A stretch of DNA of 62,951 bases, taken from NCBI RefSeq assembly GCF_008806385.1, contig NZ_VZZK01000036.1:1-62951 (forward strand), given 5' to 3'. Numbering within the stretch: the first letter of the stretch is position 1; every line of letters begins with the position of its first letter. This document shows, in pieces, positions 55,656 to 62,951 of this stretch. A program made the translations under genes and the position numbers. This stretch comes from Methylobacterium soli. GTDB lineage: Bacteria; Pseudomonadota; Alphaproteobacteria; Rhizobiales; Beijerinckiaceae. Under the pieces are notes generated by a model, which was not told where the DNA came from, did not search any database, and saw nothing but the letters and a program-made list of their open reading frames with translations.

Positions 55656-55916
55656 TCAGCCGGCCTTTCCGGTCTGCGGTTCGGGGTGACATTCAGCGTC
55701 GAGGTTCAGAGAGACGGTGCAGAGCACCTGCCCGTTGGTATCGCGAACATACGCCAGGAAGTGGCGCCGTCCGTCCTTCGGCGGGGCTTCCCGACCCACG
55801 TCGGGCAACGCAGCGATCGCCGCGTCACGCGCGGCTTGCAGGCCATCAAACTCCTGCCCCTCCTCATCCGCCAGACGCAGGCCGCCGTCGTCATAATCAA
55901 TGAAATAGCGCGGCAT
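55656..55916 (-). CDS. DUF6894 family protein
   Basis: An 86-residue protein starting MPRYFIDYDDGGLRLADEEG and continuing EFDGLQAARDAAIAALPDVG, then FLAYVRDTNGQVLCTVSLNL. This is the pattern of the DUF6894 family, which is strongly expanded in Methylobacterium and Rhizobiales. The function is unknown. The ATG at 55916 was chosen because the family starts at MPRYF; seven upstream residues are open but atypical. Confidence 0.85.
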   Translation of the reverse strand: MPRYFIDYDDGGLRLADEEGQEFDGLQAARDAAIAALPDVGREAPPKDGRRHFLAYVRDTNGQVLCTVSLNLDAECHPEPQTGKAG

Positions 55917-56140
55917 GGGTTGAGGTTTATCCAGCAAGGGCCTGACGGGCGTCCGGAGCTAAAAAGCCTGTCCAGGCGGTTGGTTGCGTTGCTCACTCCG
56001 GCGAACGCCAGCTCTCATCACCAGCGCATGAATGGCTGGCTGATTTTGCATCCAATGTGCACTTGTAGACAGACAGCCGCCAAGGCGCTGCAGTAGGGTG
56101 ATTGTGCCAGACTACCATCGAACAAGCTGCCGCTGCCTTC

Positions 56141-56929
56141 ATGACCTTTCCCCATGAACTCTCCCCCAGCGGCAACCTTCTCTTGGAGACGCTGCGCGCG
56201 AAGGATCGCGCGCTCCTCGTGCCCTATCTGGAACTGAAGGAGCATCAGCGCGGAGACGTGCTGTTTGAGGTGGGCGAGAAGGTCTCCTGCATCTCGTTCC
56301 CGTGCGGGCAGAGCGTGGCAGCGCTGGTGATCACCATGCGTGACGGGCGCACTGTCGAGACTGCCACCGTCGGTCACGAGGGTGCAATCGGTGGGGTGGT
56401 CAGCCAGGGTTACCTACCAGCCTTCAGTAGAGCTGTGATGCAGATTGGCGGACCAGTGCTGCGCATGGATGCCGTGCATCTGCAGGAGGCCAAGAAGGCC
56501 TCACTCGCGCTCCGCAACCTGTTCACACGCTACTCGGACTGCCTGCTCGCTCAGGTCTTGCAGTCAGTCGCCTGCAACGCCGTGCATCCGATCGAGGCGC
56601 GCTGCGCCCGCTGGCTCCTCAGCCTGCAGGACCGAATTGGTGGCGACGTTCTACCGATCACGCACGAGCTGCTCGCCGAGTTGCTGGGGGTGCAGCGCAC
56701 CTACCTGACCCGCACCCTCAAAACCTTGCAGAAGCAGGGCCTGATCCAGGCCGGGCGCGGGCGCATCATCGTCTGTAACCGTGTCGAGATGGAAAAAGCA
56801 GCTTGCGAGTGTCACGCCGCGATCAAGCGGCACTTCCAAGCCGTGTTGGGCGCGGTCTACAGCGACAGCGGCACGCTGGTGGCGATGCACCCCATCCCCC
56901 GCAACGCAGAGGTAGCCCATGCCGTCTGA
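56141..56929 (+). CDS. Crp/Fnr family transcriptional regulator
   Basis: A 262-residue regulator with an N-terminal cyclic-nucleotide-binding-like domain (LELKEHQRGDVLFEVGEKVS, ISFPCGQSVAALVITMRDGR, VETATVGHEGAIGGVVSQGY) and a C-terminal winged helix with recognition region ITHELLAELLGVQRTYLTRT. There are no FNR-type N-terminal cysteines. Binding of cAMP is uncertain: the canonical phosphate-binding cassette is not seen. The ATG at 56141 was preferred to a TTG at 56102. It is 57 bp upstream of the HWE kinase gene on the same strand, so the two are likely co-transcribed. Confidence 0.9.
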   Translation: MTFPHELSPSGNLLLETLRAKDRALLVPYLELKEHQRGDVLFEVGEKVSCISFPCGQSVAALVITMRDGRTVETATVGHEGAIGGVVSQGYLPAFSRAVMQIGGPVLRMDAVHLQEAKKASLALRNLFTRYSDCLLAQVLQSVACNAVHPIEARCARWLLSLQDRIGGDVLPITHELLAELLGVQRTYLTRTLKTLQKQGLIQAGRGRIIVCNRVEMEKAACECHAAIKRHFQAVLGAVYSDSGTLVAMHPIPRNAEVAHAV

Positions 56930-56986
56930 ATGGGTGTTTACCGGCGTGGAACGGAACAATCATCAGGGCTTAGGCCTCGCATCGTG

Positions 56987-59900
56987 ATGACCCGGCCGTC
57001 TGACCTCTCCACCGAGCAGGCCCGGCTGGAGGCGCTCGCGCGCTATCAGGTGCTCGACACGCCGCGCGAGGAAAATTTCGACAGCATCGCCGAACTGGCG
57101 GCCGAGATCTGCGGCACGCCGATTGCCGCGGTGAACCTGATCGCTGACGGGCGGCAGTTCTTCAAGGCCGAAGTCGGTCTGGGCGTGCGCGAGGCCCCGC
57201 TCGACACCGCGTTCTGCCGGCAGGCCATTCTGCAGGAAGACTTCCTGTACGTGCCCGATGCCACGCGTGATCCGCGCTTCGAATGCAACCCGCTGGTCAC
57301 CGGCGAACCGGGAGTGCGCTTCTATGCCGGCGCTCTAGTCAAGACGGCCGAGGGCCACCCGATCGGCACGGTCTGTGTGCTCGACACCAAGCCGCGCGAG
57401 TTGAGCACGCGCCAGCAGGGCAGCCTGAAAGGTCTGGCACGGCAGACAATGGCGCAGCTGGAACTGCGCCGCACCCTGCGCGAGCAGCGTGAGCAGCAAC
57501 TCCTGCAGGAGCGCATCCTCGACAGCGCCAGCGACTACGCGATCATCGCAATGGACTGCGGTGGGCGGATCACCCTCTGGAACGCAGGTGCCGAGCGCGT
57601 TCTTGGCTGGACTGAGAAGGAGATGTTGGGCGAGCGGACCCATGCCTTCTTCACGCCGGAGGACCGGGCAGCCAACCGGCCCGAGATCGAGATGGGTCTG
57701 GCGCTGGAGCACGGCAGTGCGCCCGACGAGCGCTGGCACCGGCGCAAGAATGGCGTGCGGTTCTGGGCCAATGGCGAGCTGATGCCGCTGAAGGCGGAGA
57801 ACGGTGAGATCCAGGGCTTCCTGAAGATCCTGCGCGATCGCACGCAGCAGCGCCTGGACGTGGCGGAGCGGAATGCCAGTGAATTGCGCTTCCGCTCACT
57901 CGTCGAGGTCAGCCCGCAGGTGGTCTGGTTCAGCGACGCACACGGCAACATCACCTACTGCAACCCGATCTGGTACGAGTTCACAGGGCTGAGCCCGGGC
58001 GACACCAGCGGTGATGGCTGGGCCAGCGTCATCCATCCCGGCCATCGAAATCGGGTGCTCGGGGTCTGGAAGCATGCCGTCGAGGCCCTCGGCTCCTACG
58101 AGGTCGAGATCCCATTCCGCCGCGCCTCGGATGGCCAGTACCGCTGGTTCCTGGCGCGCGGCAAACCCGTCTTCGATGCCGCCGGCCACGTCGAGAGTTG
58201 GATCGGCATTGCGGTGGACATCCACGAGCGCAAGCAGGCGGAGCAGCGCTTCGAAGCGCTGACCGAGCTGGCCCCGGCGATCATCTGGTTCGGCAACCCA
58301 GACGGCAGTCTCAGCTACCTCAATGACTTCTGGTACAGCTACACCGGGCAGACGGCAGAGCAGGCCCTGCCGCTGGGCTGGGCCGACGTGATCCATCCGG
58401 ACGACCTCGCGCCCCTGCAGCGGATCTGGGATGATGCCCGAGCACGTGGCGTGCTGTACGACACCGAAGCTCGTCTGCGTCGGCGTGACGGTGTTTACCG
58501 CTGGTTCCTGATCCGAGCCGAGCCGCTGGTGGACGAGGGCGGCCAGGTGGTCGGCTGGCTTGGCAGCAACACCGACATCCAGGATCGCAAGCATACCGAG
58601 GACGCCTTGCTGAAGGCGCAGGACAAGCTGCGTCTGGCGATTGAGGCGACGGACATCGGCATCTTCGACTACGACCTGGTCACCGGCGATCTGGGCTGGG
58701 ACGTGCGCACCCAGGCGTTGTTCGGCCTGCCGCCGGGCGCACCTGTCAGCTACGAGACTTTTCTGGACGGACTGCATCCGGAGGACCGCAGCCGGGTTGA
58801 TGCCGCGGTGCAGGCGGTGCTCGATCCCGCCAACACAGGCCTCTACGACATCGAGTACCGCACCATCGGCTTAGAGGATGGGATTGAGCGCTGGGTGGCG
58901 GCCAAGGGGCAGGCGATCATCGAGAACGGCCGCGCGGTGCGCTTCATCGGTACTGTCCGGGACGTTAGCGCTAGCCGGCGCGCCGAGCAGGAGCTGCGCG
59001 AGACGGAAGAGCGCCTGCGCCTGGCCGCGCGCGCGACCAATGACGCAATTTGGGACTGGAACCTCGGCAGCGACCACATCCGCTGGAACGAAGCGGTGCA
59101 GACCCTGTTCGGCTACGCCGCGGACGAAGTCGGCCCAAGCGGCTCCTGGTGGAAGTCACACATCCACCCCGATGACCGGGACCGCGTGAAGGCCGGCATC
59201 TACGCCGTGATCAACGGCCGGTCCGAGCACTGGAGCGACGAGTACCGCTTCCTGCGCGCTGACGGCTCCTATGCTGACATCCTCGATCGCGGCTACGTGC
59301 TGCGCGACGAGCGCGGCCATGCTGTGCGCATGATTGGCGCGATGCTCGACATCAGCGCCCGCAAGCGCGCCGAGGAGCACCAGAAGCTGCTCACCAACGA
59401 GCTGCAGCACCGGGTCAAGAACAGCCTCGCGCTGGTCCAGGCGATTGCCAGCCAGACGTTCCGCAACGCAACCGACATCGACGAGGCGCGCGAAGCCTTT
59501 GCCGCGCGGTTGATCTCGCTGGGCCGCGCGCACGACATCCTCACACAGTCGAGCTGGACGGCCGCGCCCATCGCGGAGGTAATCGAGGGTTCGCTCAGCG
59601 TGCATCAGCAGGCTGGGGCCTCGCGCATCCGGATCAACGGACCTAACGTGCTGCTCGGAGCCAAGCCGGCGCTCTCGCTCGCGCTGGCCCTTCATGAGCT
59701 GGCGACCAACGCGGCGAAGTACGGCGCGCTGTCCATTGAGACGGGCGTAGTTGAGCTGCGCTGGCACGTGGTGCACGAGGCTGATGAACCCCGGTTTTGC
59801 TTGACCTGGTCCGAGCACGGCGGCCCGCGGCTGCAGGCGCCCCCAACGCGCAAGGGCTTTGGCTCTCGGCTGATCGAGCGCAGCTTCGCAGCCGAGGTCG

Positions 59901-60001
59901 GTGGCGGGGTGAAGCTGACCTACGCGCCCACAGGTCTGGTCTGCCGTCTGGAGGCGCCGCTGGCCTCGATGCAGGAGCAGCGCAGCGAGATCGCGGCCTA
60001 G
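56987..60001 (+). CDS. GAF-PAS(x5)-HWE histidine kinase
   Basis: A 1004-residue soluble sensor kinase. A GAF domain comes first (RYQVLDTPREENFDSIAELA, FYAGALVKTAEGHPIGTVCV). Five PAS/PAC repeats follow from about residue 175 to 795, with repeated markers such as WNAGAERVLGWTEKEMLGE, VIHPGHRNRV, VIHPDDLAPL, LHPEDRSRV and HIHPDDRDRV. The kinase core begins about 802: phosphoacceptor His808 in LTNELQHRVKNSLALVQAIA, N-box ALHELATNAAKYGAL and the WxE motif in CLTWSEHGGP that defines HWE kinases. No receiver is fused; the two single-receiver proteins in the island are candidate partners. No membrane segments, so it senses cytoplasmic or diffusible signals. Confidence 0.92.
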   Translation: MTRPSDLSTEQARLEALARYQVLDTPREENFDSIAELAAEICGTPIAAVNLIADGRQFFKAEVGLGVREAPLDTAFCRQAILQEDFLYVPDATRDPRFECNPLVTGEPGVRFYAGALVKTAEGHPIGTVCVLDTKPRELSTRQQGSLKGLARQTMAQLELRRTLREQREQQLLQERILDSASDYAIIAMDCGGRITLWNAGAERVLGWTEKEMLGERTHAFFTPEDRAANRPEIEMGLALEHGSAPDERWHRRKNGVRFWANGELMPLKAENGEIQGFLKILRDRTQQRLDVAERNASELRFRSLVEVSPQVVWFSDAHGNITYCNPIWYEFTGLSPGDTSGDGWASVIHPGHRNRVLGVWKHAVEALGSYEVEIPFRRASDGQYRWFLARGKPVFDAAGHVESWIGIAVDIHERKQAEQRFEALTELAPAIIWFGNPDGSLSYLNDFWYSYTGQTAEQALPLGWADVIHPDDLAPLQRIWDDARARGVLYDTEARLRRRDGVYRWFLIRAEPLVDEGGQVVGWLGSNTDIQDRKHTEDALLKAQDKLRLAIEATDIGIFDYDLVTGDLGWDVRTQALFGLPPGAPVSYETFLDGLHPEDRSRVDAAVQAVLDPANTGLYDIEYRTIGLEDGIERWVAAKGQAIIENGRAVRFIGTVRDVSASRRAEQELRETEERLRLAARATNDAIWDWNLGSDHIRWNEAVQTLFGYAADEVGPSGSWWKSHIHPDDRDRVKAGIYAVINGRSEHWSDEYRFLRADGSYADILDRGYVLRDERGHAVRMIGAMLDISARKRAEEHQKLLTNELQHRVKNSLALVQAIASQTFRNATDIDEAREAFAARLISLGRAHDILTQSSWTAAPIAEVIEGSLSVHQQAGASRIRINGPNVLLGAKPALSLALALHELATNAAKYGALSIETGVVELRWHVVHEADEPRFCLTWSEHGGPRLQAPPTRKGFGSRLIERSFAAEVGGGVKLTYAPTGLVCRLEAPLASMQEQRSEIAA

Positions 60002-60172
60002 CTGTAACGGCTTAGCTCGTTTTGCGCTTCGCTTTCTGTTGAGGGTCAGCAGCCCTGCGCGAATTGGGCGTTTCGGAACCACCTCCTTCGCCGGGTTGTC
60101 GCAAAAATCAGGAATTTCGCGACAGACGCTCGGCTTGGCGGTATCCTGCGGCAAAGGCTCGGTGAGCGCGCA

Positions 60173-60349
60173 GTGACGGACATCGAGGAGCTGAAGGGCA
60201 TAGCCAGCGAACTGGCGGCCATGAAGGGGAGGTTTGTGAAAGGGAACGGCGAGCTGTTCCTGCGCACGGATGATCAAGCCAGCTTCTCAGCCCTGGAGGC
60301 AGAAGCTAGGTCGATACTAGGCAGCGAGAGTGCCCAGTCGCTCGCGTGA
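60173..60349 (+). CDS. Short hypothetical protein (58 residues)
   Basis: An open frame from GTG at 60173 to TGA at 60349: VTDIEELKGIASELAAMKGR, FVKGNGELFLRTDDQASFSA, LEAEARSILG. It is charged and helical with natural codon use, so it may be real. Its 3' end overlaps the end of the receiver gene on the other strand by 33 bp. No family is recognised. Confidence 0.45.
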   Translation: MTDIEELKGIASELAAMKGRFVKGNGELFLRTDDQASFSALEAEARSILGSESAQSLA

Positions 60350-60784
60350 CCGGGGCTGCAGAAGGTTCTTGACCTGAGTGTAGGGGCGCGGCCGATTGAT
60401 CACCTCGTCCAGGCGCGACCACAGCGTCTTGGGCGAGAACGGCTTGGCGATTATCTCGTTTACGCCGAGCCGCACAGCTCGCTCCACCCGGTCCTTGCGG
60501 GGCTGAGCCATCATCAGGACGATTGGGATCGTGGAACACGGCGAGGTGCTGAAGTCCCGCGCAAGCCGAATGAACTCCTCACCGGAGAGGATGGCGAGGT
60601 CCCAGTCCAAGACAACCAGGTCCGGCTTGCTCTCGGCAAGGACGCCCAGTGCCTCGGCTCCATCCGGTGCCTCCAGAACGCGTCGAATGCCGGTGCGCAT
60701 CAGCATGTCGCGCACGATGCGGCGGATGTAGAGCCTCTCATCCACCAGGGTGGCGAGATCTGGAAAGGTCGGGGCTCCAATCAT
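60317..60784 (-). CDS. Receiver-domain response regulator
   Basis: A 155-residue single-receiver protein. Phosphoacceptor Asp60 in PDLVVLDWDLAILSGEEFIR, conserved Lys114 in EIIAKPFSPKTLWSRLDEVI and an acidic Asp15/Glu16 pair at LVDERLYIRRIVRDML. A basic C-terminal tail (RPRPYTQVKNLLQPRSRER) of about 25 residues follows, too short for an output domain. The position of the usual Thr/Ser is Met91/Met92 (IVLMMAQ), which is unusual. It is 42 bp downstream of the BLUF gene on the same strand, so the two probably form an operon. Confidence 0.9.
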   Translation of the reverse strand: MIGAPTFPDLATLVDERLYIRRIVRDMLMRTGIRRVLEAPDGAEALGVLAESKPDLVVLDWDLAILSGEEFIRLARDFSTSPCSTIPIVLMMAQPRKDRVERAVRLGVNEIIAKPFSPKTLWSRLDEVINRPRPYTQVKNLLQPRSRERLGTLAA

Positions 60785-60826
60785 CGCCAGCAGAACCTGC
60801 TCGAACCGGCTCGGCTCCGTCGTCCT

Positions 60827-61279
60827 TCAGCCCGCCAGGCGCTGGCTCTGGCGCTTCGCCTGCTCAAACGCTTGCAGATCCAGCGCAAGCGCCACGAGCT
60901 GCGTGCTCTTCAGCCGCGCAGGGTCCATTTCGGTGCCGATCCCGTGCTGCAGGTAAACCTCCTGCATCTCGGGCGTGCGCATCGCGCCGCCCATCGTCCA
61001 GTTGGGAAACAGCCGCACCTCAACGTCGCGCACGTTCATGATGGTTGTGCTCGTGTGGCGCGTGTCCCGCGCGATCCGGTTGTATGTTTCCGTCACTCGG
61101 GCTCGCTCACCCTCCAGGATCTGCACGAACCATGTCTTGTCGAAGATCAGGAAGCCGGTGATCCCGTCGCGGCTGTTGTTGCGCTGAGAAGCTGAGACGA
61201 TCTCGCGCAGGTTCGTCAGCATGGCGCGGTCGCCACCGGGTACCGTGTTGCGGCTGAAGTAGACGAGCTGATGGATCAT
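60827..61279 (-). CDS. BLUF-domain blue-light sensor
   Basis: A 150-residue short BLUF photoreceptor binding FAD. The N-terminal BLUF fold shows the flavin-contacting Tyr7 (MIHQLVYFSRN), Asn34/Asn35 in RNNSRDGITGFLIFD and Gln53 in WFVQILEGERARV, with RLFPNWTMGG before the C-terminal helices that transmit the signal. Blue light rearranges the Tyr-Gln-flavin hydrogen-bond network in this family. There is no fused effector. It is followed by a receiver gene. Confidence 0.93.
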   Translation of the reverse strand: MIHQLVYFSRNTVPGGDRAMLTNLREIVSASQRNNSRDGITGFLIFDKTWFVQILEGERARVTETYNRIARDTRHTSTTIMNVRDVEVRLFPNWTMGGAMRTPEMQEVYLQHGIGTEMDPARLKSTQLVALALDLQAFEQAKRQSQRLAG

Positions 61280-61499
61280 GAGCGACGCGCCTGCTGCGAG
61301 TTACTGGGGCAATCACCGACGGCTATGCAGACCTGCCACTGACGGCGGCGTTACATCGACTCGTCATGCCGGCAGAGTGCCCTTTGACTCGCTAAGACAT
61401 CCTGAATTTCTGCGTGAGTATTCTGCCATAAGAGCATGCCTCTGAGGAGAAGCGGGCAACGATCTCTGATTTAGGCTTAGGTCTTGGAGAATTTATGCT

Positions 61500-61862
61500 A
61501 TGACCATCGTGGAGCTCGTCAGGCCGTTTGCCGAAACGCTCGATCTTGCTGTGCTGGTGACCGACGGCGATCTGGATCGGCCCGGCCCGACGATCCTGTA
61601 CGCCAACTCGGCCTTCGCGCGGATGAGTGGCTACCCCGTTGCGGAGATCCTGGGTCAGGCGCCGCGACGGCTGCAGGGGCCGGGCACAAGCCGGCAGGCG
61701 GCACGCGCGGTCACGCGCCAGTTGCGGACTGGGGGGCGCTTCCACGGCGTACTGGAGAACTACCGAAAGGCTGGCGAGGCTTATCTGTGCGAGATCGACG
61801 TGCGCCCAATCCGAGGGCCAGATGGGCAGCCGACCGCCTTCATCGCCTTCGAGCGGAGGTAG
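61500..61862 (+). CDS. Stand-alone PAS-domain protein (LOV-like without cysteine)
   Basis: A 120-residue single PAS domain. LAVLVTDGDLDRPGPTILYA, NSAFARMSGYPVAEILGQAP, RRLQGPGTSRQAARAVTRQL, FHGVLENYRKAGEAYLCEID and VRPIRGPDGQPTAFIAFERR. The RxLQGPxT loop resembles the LOV motif (GRNCRFLQGPxT), but the photoactive cysteine position is proline (QAPRRLQG), so no flavin-cysteinyl adduct can form. It may bind another ligand or be an interaction module. The ATG has GGAG 11 bases upstream. Divergent from the BLUF gene. Confidence 0.83.
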   Translation: MTIVELVRPFAETLDLAVLVTDGDLDRPGPTILYANSAFARMSGYPVAEILGQAPRRLQGPGTSRQAARAVTRQLRTGGRFHGVLENYRKAGEAYLCEIDVRPIRGPDGQPTAFIAFERR

Positions 61863-62044
61863 TACGCCGCCGTGGCAGGCCTTCACAGGGTGGGGCGGGG
61901 CGATACCGCCCGCTGGGTGAGACAGCATCAGAACCCTTGTCGCTCTACGGAGAGCCGGGGCTGTTCACCTGATGTCACGCGGGATGCACTTGAGTTTGGC
62001 CACAGCGCTCGGTCAGCCCAATCAGGACGGGCAGAGCGATCCGA

Positions 62045-62236
62045 CTAACTGGCAGCACGCACGAAGCAGGCGGCGAACTCGTGGGGGCCATAGGTCCGGC
62101 CTGTGATGTCGGTGATGTGCACCTCAGCCAGACCCTCGTCCCGCAGGTGCAGGGCTGTCTCCAGGGCCAAATCGGGTGTCTGCCGCTGGAAGGAGACGGG
62201 TCGGCCGTTCTGCGTTCCGGTGACGATCAGCTGCAC
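62045..62236 (-). CDS. Small hypothetical protein
   Basis: A 63-residue protein: MQLIVTGTQNGRPVSFQRQT, PDLALETALHLRDEGLAEVH, ITDITGRTYGPHEFAACFVR. The alternating beta-alpha pattern looks like a small conserved fold seen repeatedly in Methylobacterium genomes, though no family name can be given. It lies 15 bp downstream of the 69-residue gene on the same strand. Confidence 0.6.
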   Translation of the reverse strand: MQLIVTGTQNGRPVSFQRQTPDLALETALHLRDEGLAEVHITDITGRTYGPHEFAACFVRAAS

Positions 62237-62251
62237 GGTGTTTTCCTCAAT

Positions 62252-62461
62252 CTACCAAGCCGGAGGGTGCCGCTGGACGGCGAGCTTCCATGGCCCAGGA
62301 AGAGTGAACGCGGGCATGCCGCAGAAAGTTACCGCACCTGCCCCGTCCATGCGCCCCTGGTATGCCGGGCATTCCAGCGGGTGATTGTGTGCTGCGAACT
62401 GGTGTGTGAGAAGCCGGCCATGCACCGCAGCGATGGCGTCGCGGCGGTGCGCGCTCTTCAT
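62252..62461 (-). CDS. Small hypothetical protein with strong RBS
   Basis: A 69-residue protein beginning MKSAHRRDAIAAVHGRLLTH and containing HPLECPAYQGRMDGAGAVTF and CGMPAFTLPG. The best evidence is the AGGGAGGA ribosome-binding site 7-8 bases before the ATG. Two cysteines (ECP and FCG) could bind metal. It is probably co-transcribed with the 63-residue gene that follows. Function unknown. Confidence 0.55.
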   Translation of the reverse strand: MKSAHRRDAIAAVHGRLLTHQFAAHNHPLECPAYQGRMDGAGAVTFCGMPAFTLPGPWKLAVQRHPPAW

Positions 62462-62484
62462 GAGCGTTTCCTCCCTAGACTTCG

Positions 62485-62514
62485 GGCCGCTCCCTCACCG
62501 GGGCGGCCTTTTTT
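62485..62514 (+). terminator. Intrinsic terminator with no plus-strand gene upstream
   Basis: GGCCGCTCC (62485-62493) pairs with GGGGCGGCC (62500-62508) with one wobble, loop CTCACC, then six T residues (62509-62514). It is a textbook terminator for the plus strand, but no plus-strand coding gene ends just before it. It may end a small RNA. Confidence 0.75.
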
Positions 62515-62619
62515 ATGCCTTGGGTGGCAGGCTTTAAGCCCCTTTATCCGCCGGCCGACAAGCACCATTTTGCGCCACCAGCTTCCATGTGGCGTTTTAC
62601 TGCGCATGACAGGTCCGTG

Positions 62620-62862
62620 ATGCCCTACGCCCTTCACCGACTCGCAGCCGGCAGCTTCGACCTGCTACTCGATGGCACTGTCATGGGTAGCGTGGTTCGC
62701 GACATCACCGCAGATGGGGAGGTCAGGCATTGGCGCGCCGAGTTGCTGGACGATCTTCCGCCCTTGCAGAGGCCGCAGCCCTTCACGGAGATCGAACATC
62801 GCTTCGACACTCTCGAAGAGGTTCTGGCTTGGCTCGGTGATGCCCAGATCGCCAACAACTGA
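62620..62862 (+). CDS. Small hypothetical protein
   Basis: An 80-residue protein: MPYALHRLAAGSFDLLLDGT, VMGSVVRDITADGEVRHWRA, ELLDDLPPLQRPQPFTEIEH and FDTLEEVLAWLGDAQIANN. The strand-turn-strand start and amphipathic C-terminal helix look like a real small fold. The ATG at 62620 gives the most natural N-terminus; a longer frame from 62515 is open. No function is recognised. Last gene before the window ends. Confidence 0.65.
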   Translation: MPYALHRLAAGSFDLLLDGTVMGSVVRDITADGEVRHWRAELLDDLPPLQRPQPFTEIEHRFDTLEEVLAWLGDAQIANN

Positions 62863-62951
62863 GCCGAACTGAAGCCGGTTGGACCGCCTCATACCAACTC
62901 TCACTGATCAGAACTCATGGGCCCAGGCGCGCTGGCCGATGGACATGATAC

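Noticed and set aside
60075..60100. EcfG-type promoter (GGAAC ... GTT) upstream of the 58-residue ORF
   Set aside because: GGAAC is present but the -10-like GTT is at the wrong spacing.

Overview
The window is a high-GC alphaproteobacterial chromosome segment, most likely from Methylobacterium or a close relative. The grounds are the gene orders pyrD-DUF952, lptF-lptG-lptD...pdxA-rsmA, carA/yqeY-dnaG-rpoD and thiO-thiS-thiG-thiE, the many PAS/HWE sensor proteins, a DUF6894 protein, and an FdhF/YdeP oxidoreductase with a small partner gene, which resembles formate dehydrogenase 4 of methylotrophs. This is a reading by eye; no database was searched.

Layout. 1-9650: a PAS/HTH regulator, the FdhF/YdeP locus with a partner gene broken by an in-frame amber codon, pyrD-DUF952, an S24-type repressor with a candidate operator, an orphan PAS histidine kinase and a Tim44-domain protein ending at a clear intrinsic terminator. 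9750-16870: rsmA, pdxA, lptD, lptG and lptF on the minus strand; the place where surA usually lies holds only 241 bp. 17090-26660: pepA, a membrane protein, fadD, msrP, a LysR regulator, trxB, an ELM1-family protein, a secreted hypothetical and greA. 26780-32910: carB, a membrane protein, carA and yqeY. 32930-37820: a brnT/brnA toxin-antitoxin pair placed divergently from dnaG-rpoD. 37990-42500: a class III cyclase, then a TPP riboswitch driving thiOSGE.

42476-48790: an Anbu proteasome-like peptidase and its usual partners (transglutaminase-like protein, alpha-E protein, circularly permuted ATP-grasp). The cluster is split by a 2.1 kb cassette carrying an XRE repressor and an unrecognised 313-residue protein. 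48946-52232: radC, map, a zinc-finger protein and a flavin monooxygenase, ending at tRNA-Leu(UAA).

52366-62951: after the tRNA the DNA changes character, with lower GC, loose packing and many small orphan genes. It carries a concentration of signal-transduction genes: a NepR-like small protein, two stand-alone receivers, a Crp/Fnr regulator adjoining a GAF-five-PAS-HWE kinase, a BLUF blue-light sensor adjoining a receiver, and a solitary PAS protein. This looks like a tRNA-associated accessory signalling island, possibly linking light or redox sensing to the NepR-type general stress response. No integrase is visible in the window. This island and the invaded Anbu cluster are the two regions most likely to repay work.
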